The notes under the pieces: generated by a model
The model's database searches: none
What the model was told of the DNA's origin: nothing
What the model saw: only the letters and a program-made list of their open reading frames with translations
Shown here: in pieces, positions 61,901 to 64,000 of the stretch
Numbering within the stretch: position 1 is the first letter of the stretch
Layout of the letters: each line of letters starts with the position of its first letter
Assembly: GCA_020746105.1 (NCBI GenBank)
Contig: CM036626.1
Span: forward strand, 10,434,001-10,498,000
Origin: Trogon surrucura
Taxonomy: Eukaryota; Chordata; Aves; Trogoniformes; Trogonidae
Length of the DNA stretch: 64,000 nucleotides
Direction: 5' to 3'
Translations under genes and position numbers: made by a program

Positions 61901-63891
61901 TCATTTAAACTGACTCTGGTAATAAGCCTCTCAGCATGGCTCCAGCAGGGTTCTGTGAAGAAGAATCTCACTGTACAAAGACTACAATCATTTATTGGAC
62001 TTCCAGCACCACCTCCTAAAAAGCATTTCCACCTTGCACAAGGCAAGAGATGCCTCTTTAGGTTCGACCCCACTAAAAAATTGGAGGGCACTTGCATTTT
62101 GTAATTTTAGAATTAATCAAGTGGTTGAGTAAGATGCTCTGAACGCAGCAGGAGAGACATCTTTTGAGATCTGACTCTGCACTCTGATTACTCTGCCAGA
62201 ACACAGAGCATCATCACTGCCTAAGGGAATTTGGGTGCTGGGAACCAAATGGGCAGGCACTTCGTCTGCAGAGTTTCTCTTGTTTTGTTTGAGGTTAGTA
62301 AAAGCCCTTGTGTTTCACCTTTAAGTCCTGTTCACAAAGCAAAGCTATCAGAAGAGTACAAGAAGTTTTACACAGACAGTTCTTCAGATGAGCTACAGTT
62401 TATCAGCACACTCCCAACAGCAACACACCCTCACAAAACATCAGCTGTGACTTCAGAAAGCCATGCTGTCTTAAGTCATCACAGAAAACTTCCCTGTAGC
62501 AAACTCAAGCAGCAAATGGCCTGCAGAAGGTACCATGAAAGCATTGCCAGGGCTCCCACTCCATCCTGAGATCGCTGATCAGATGGTTGGTTGTAACAGA
62601 AGAGTTTTCCACAAGGGACAGCCAGAAGGATGCACAATCCCTACAAATCAGTATGGAGAAAGATATTGCACTCACAAGCAGGACACTTTTGCTTACCATT
62701 GGCTAGAAGATAGCGTACAAGCTCCTCATGTCCACAGAGACAAGCATAATACCTGACAATGACAAGAGAAAGAAAATCAAAATTACAGTAGGAAGCAAAT
62801 TTCAGCATTTGGGCCCACCACAGCATGTAGACCTCAGCACTGAGCCCTTCCCGATAAGCTCAGAGGATGCCTCCTCACAGGAGAGAGGAATTCCTTCTGA
62901 ACTGCAACAGGCGAAGCAGGATCTGTTCCCAGCACCCCCAGGCACTGCTGTGCTGCAAGGAGACCTCAAGGTCCCCATCTGGGTGCAGCATCTTCTGTCG
63001 CACCATCAGCTGCCAAATCTGTCCTCATCTTAATAGAGTTCATTTTATGGGCACTCAGCAATTTTACTGAATTTGCAAAATCACTCCCTGCTCCTTCTGC
63101 TGTCAGTCTGACTGCTGCACGCTATGATAACAAGGGAACAGCACCCACACCAAATGTACAACAAATCCGTCCCTCAAAGTCCTACTTAAAATGAGTTTTG
63201 TCTCCTCTTTCACAATCTAAGCCTTCCACGATTCTCTTTCACAAGGGCTTCAAATCATTGTACAAGCTAGGAGAAACCCGTAACATGCACTGCAGCAGGC
63301 AAATGTTAGCCTACCTCTACTTTGGGAAGTTATTCCATACTCCAAATATATTGCAGATGTCTAAATGCACTTTGGAACTGGTATGTGAAGAGGTGAAAAG
63401 CTCACGCTACCCTCCTCAGCACCAGTGTGGGGATTCCTCACTACCTACTGCATGTTCACAGCCAGGCAGAGTGTGATCCCACAGTCACTTTGCATTTCAC
63501 AAAGCCAAGCCTTCACCTGAGAAGACCTTGAGGGGGTGAAAAAAGCCTGATCAGGCCAAGAACAGACTGTTTAATCCAGGCAATTTGGTCACAAAATTAG
63601 CCACCCTTCTGAACATTACTACAGCAAGTGTCAGTCAGATGAGGAGCCAAAGAGGTATTTAATACAGCACTCAGAGAGAAGAAAAGCAGAAATATGTAGC
63701 CAAATCTCCCAAAAAGCAGAATCTGTGACATTTTGGAACAGTGCTTCCAGCTGCTGAGCAGAGAAAGCCAAAGAGCTCTGAAAGCCCTCCCCTCCCACCC
63801 AGGCAGCACTCTAGGCTGAAGGACTCACAGAGGTGTACTGTCCCATTTATCACGGACATTAATTTCCACATCTCGCTGTTCAAGAAGGTAT
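40770..63891 (-). CDS. ABTB1: ABTB1 (BPOZ), ankyrin repeat and BTB/POZ domain protein, all but the first coding exon
   Basis: Eleven exons on the minus strand (63829-63891, 62697-62752, 61549-61693, 59455-59614, 58504-58549, 57363-57479, 52197-52312, 46741-46839, 45972-46139, 42763-42963, 40770-40976) join in phase to 458 codons plus stop. They align with residues 20-478 of the 478-residue mammalian protein, with one residue fewer near position 230. Order of domains: ankyrin repeats (to about 75), first BTB (about 115-182), linker, second BTB (about 272-346), BACK-like helices and a C-terminal helix. Known role: substrate adaptor type protein for CUL3 ubiquitin ligase, tied to PTEN-dependent growth suppression and eEF1A turnover. 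The missing first exon, about 19 codons, lies beyond base 64000, as does the promoter. No disruption was seen. Confidence 0.96.
40977..42762 (-). other. ABTB1: ABTB1 last intron
   Basis: 1,786 bases, phase 0, between the BACK-like helix exon and the terminal exon. Nothing else recognised. Confidence 0.85.
42763..42963 (-). CDS. ABTB1: ABTB1 exon, end of second BTB and helical region (residues 344-410)
   Basis: Acceptor is cattgccag; donor is AAG|gtagca, a weaker donor. It has 67 codons: LSPENAYDVLCVADMYLLPG continuing to QCTEYMAKIIEK. LPGLKRLCGRTLAQ and LARLEDQC-like segments are the BACK-like helices that follow the BTB fold. Confidence 0.96.
42964..45971 (-). other. ABTB1: ABTB1 intron
   Basis: 3,008 bases, phase 0, splitting the second BTB domain after its core. 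Nothing else recognised. Confidence 0.85.
45972..46139 (-). CDS. ABTB1: ABTB1 exon, second BTB domain core (residues 288-343)
   Basis: Acceptor is ttccctctacag; donor is GAG|gtgagg. The 56 codons begin AFFCGRSDYFKALLEDHF and end RVLYYIYSDDTE, the core helices and strand of a second BTB/POZ fold. Length equals that of the human exon; only the loop SEELQTQPSIP is divergent. Confidence 0.96.
46140..46740 (-). other. ABTB1: ABTB1 intron
   Basis: 601 bases, phase 0, between the first strand and the core of the second BTB domain. Nothing else recognised. Confidence 0.85.
46741..46839 (-). CDS. ABTB1: ABTB1 exon, start of second BTB domain (residues 255-287)
   Basis: Acceptor is ggtttctcttcctag; donor is AAG|gtatgt. 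It has 33 codons: VGFGELPFDSTDNFNSCPDV, then CFRVADYNFLCHK. The CPDVCFRV strand opens the second BTB domain. The exon is phase 0 at both ends. Its frame is not the one with the longest open stretch here, so it is easy to miss. Confidence 0.95.
46840..52196 (-). other. ABTB1: ABTB1 intron
   Basis: 5,357 bases, phase 0, the longest seen in this gene. The stretch 49850-51200 is AT-rich and has a cluster of CATG palindromes at 50246-50273. No exon or mobile element is recognised. Confidence 0.8.
52197..52312 (-). CDS. ABTB1: ABTB1 exon, linker between the two BTB domains (residues 216-254)
   Basis: Acceptor is ctggaagaagcag-type polypyrimidine ending cttccag; donor is CGG|gtaggg. It encodes SSKPGTCVKVLTIEP, then TGNCRLQEDLALLADRALPA and ELR. 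Compared with human ABTB1 it is one residue shorter after the TIEP motif, the only length change seen in the gene. Confidence 0.95.
52313..57362 (-). other. ABTB1: ABTB1 intron
   Basis: 5,050 bases, splitting a Val codon after its first base. It has an A run just inside the 3' end of the intron (52326-52339) and a 13-base tandem pair at 54537-54562. The part 55300-57100 is AT-rich. No gene is recognised. Confidence 0.8.
54537..54562. repeat. 13-base unit in two exact tandem copies
   Basis: The unit tgtcacctaccaa occurs twice without interruption in an ABTB1 intron. Confidence 0.8.
57363..57479 (-). CDS. ABTB1: ABTB1 exon, end of first BTB domain (residues 177-214)
   Basis: Acceptor is tttcttcttggcag; donor is gtaagc. 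It encodes RLDIDVEYVSDCKRLAKQCR and continues to CKKVYEF, 38 codons with split Gly and Val codons at its ends. It forms the last helices of the first BTB domain. Confidence 0.95.
57480..58503 (-). other. ABTB1: ABTB1 intron
   Basis: 1,024 bases, splitting Gly176 after its first base. Nothing else recognised. Confidence 0.85.
58504..58549 (-). CDS. ABTB1: ABTB1 46-base micro-exon, first BTB domain (residues 161-175)
   Basis: This short exon encodes INPAAFGSLLQYLYT plus the first base of a Gly codon. Acceptor is gttttatttcag; donor is gtaaat. LLQYLYTG is the conserved BTB helix. Skipping this exon would shift the frame. It is too short to stand out as an open reading frame and was found by joining the flanking exons. 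Confidence 0.93.
58550..59454 (-). other. ABTB1: ABTB1 intron
   Basis: 905 bases, phase 0. Nothing else recognised. Confidence 0.85.
59455..59614 (-). CDS. ABTB1: ABTB1 exon, first BTB domain core (residues 108-160)
   Basis: Acceptor is ttccttgcag; donor is CTG|gtgagc. The 53 codons begin LLDQGYQSDIIFIVHGKSF and end MIVLKHPL. SDIIFIVHGKSFCAHRCIL and SARSAYFAEMF are the hallmark strand and helix of a BTB/POZ fold used in dimerisation and cullin-3 contact. Confidence 0.96.
59615..61548 (-). other. ABTB1: ABTB1 intron
   Basis: 1,934 bases, splitting an Arg codon after two bases. Nothing else recognised. Confidence 0.85.
61549..61693 (-). CDS. ABTB1: ABTB1 exon, end of ankyrin region and linker (residues 60-106)
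   Basis: Acceptor is atcattttgcag; donor is gtaagc. It reads ARCEANTFDGERCLYGALSD and continues to RRDYYDVFLQ, 47 full codons with split Gly and Arg codons at the ends. It connects the ankyrin repeats to the first BTB domain. Sequence is very close to mammals. Confidence 0.95.
61694..62696 (-). other. ABTB1: ABTB1 intron
   Basis: 1,003 bases, splitting a Gly codon after one base. Nothing else recognised. Confidence 0.85.
62697..62752 (-). CDS. ABTB1: ABTB1 exon, ankyrin repeat (residues 41-58)
   Basis: The 56-base exon encodes YYACLCGHEELVRYLLAN with split codons at both ends (Leu before, Gly after). Acceptor is ttgtcattgtcag; donor is gtaagc. ACLCGHEELVRYLLANG is a typical ankyrin helix pair, nearly identical to mammals. 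Confidence 0.95.
62753..63828 (-). other. ABTB1: ABTB1 intron
   Basis: 1,076 bases, splitting a Leu codon after two bases. Nothing else recognised. The next intron toward exon 1 begins at 63892 and runs out of the window. Confidence 0.85.
63829..63891 (-). CDS. ABTB1: ABTB1 exon, ankyrin repeat (residues 20-39, parts of 19 and 40)
   Basis: Read on the minus strand the exon is a|YLLEQRDVEINVRDKWDSTP|ct, with acceptor ttcttccag and donor gtgagt. It has 63 bases. It begins with the last base of an Arg codon and ends with two bases of a Leu codon completed in the next exon. It holds the first ankyrin repeat, ending in the typical WDSTPL turn. Confidence 0.94.
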
Positions 63892-64000
63892 CTGGAAGAA
63901 AAGGGAGAGCAAAGTTATAATGTCATGCTACTTAGTCACACTCTCCTCTTTCAAAAGAGGTAACTGAGTTTATACCGTAACTTCCAAAGCTACGACAGGC

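Noticed and set aside
63950-63980. Words resembling a MIR-type SINE core (aaagaggtaactgag)
   Set aside because: Too short to support; only a dozen bases agree with the recalled core.
63892-64000. Possible ABTB1 first exon (DLFASCRKGD-like start)
   Set aside because: The 109 bases after the last acceptor contain no such segment; the exon must be beyond the window.

Overview
The window is a piece of vertebrate nuclear genome, almost certainly from a bird. Coding sequence is split into short exons with GT-AG introns. Two CR1 LINE remnants carry the avian 3' terminus (repeated TCATAGAAT followed by a TTGG/CTGG-GGAAGGGAC block), and interspersed repeats are sparse. There are no bacterial features. 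Species cannot be fixed from sequence alone.

Two genes lie tail to tail. The 3' part of MGLL (monoglyceride lipase) runs on the + strand. Its last five coding exons, at 14524-27720, give residues 78-303 by alignment to the 303-residue mammalian enzyme, with no insertion or deletion. Bases 1-14523 are the 3' portion of the preceding intron, and earlier MGLL exons lie before the window. On the - strand, 11 exons between 40770 and 63891 encode all of ABTB1 (ankyrin repeat and BTB domain protein 1, BPOZ) except the first coding exon, which lies past base 64000. All exon junctions in both genes keep phase, and I saw no frameshift or premature stop, so both look functional.

Layout: 1-14523 MGLL intron (CR1 remnants at 38-80 and 3536-3605, a 35-base tandem duplication at 76-145, several possible relics of an old amniote repeat); 14524-27720 five MGLL exons and four introns; about 27721-31380 probable MGLL 3' UTR; 31380-40300 intergenic, with no gene I can support; about 40300-40769 probable ABTB1 3' UTR (possibly extending to about 37620); 40770-63891 ABTB1 exons and introns; 63892-64000 start of the next ABTB1 intron. 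The same convergent ABTB1/MGLL neighbourhood is known from human chromosome 3q21.

The two genes have unrelated jobs. MGLL hydrolyses monoacylglycerols, including the endocannabinoid 2-arachidonoylglycerol. ABTB1 is a BTB-type adaptor linked to CUL3 ubiquitin ligase and growth suppression. No new system was found. The points most worth a second look are the loss of both redox-sensitive lid cysteines (Cys201, Cys208) in this MGLL, a diverged duplicated block in the intron after the second MGLL exon, and a weak splice donor in MGLL with an in-frame stop 16 bases into the intron.
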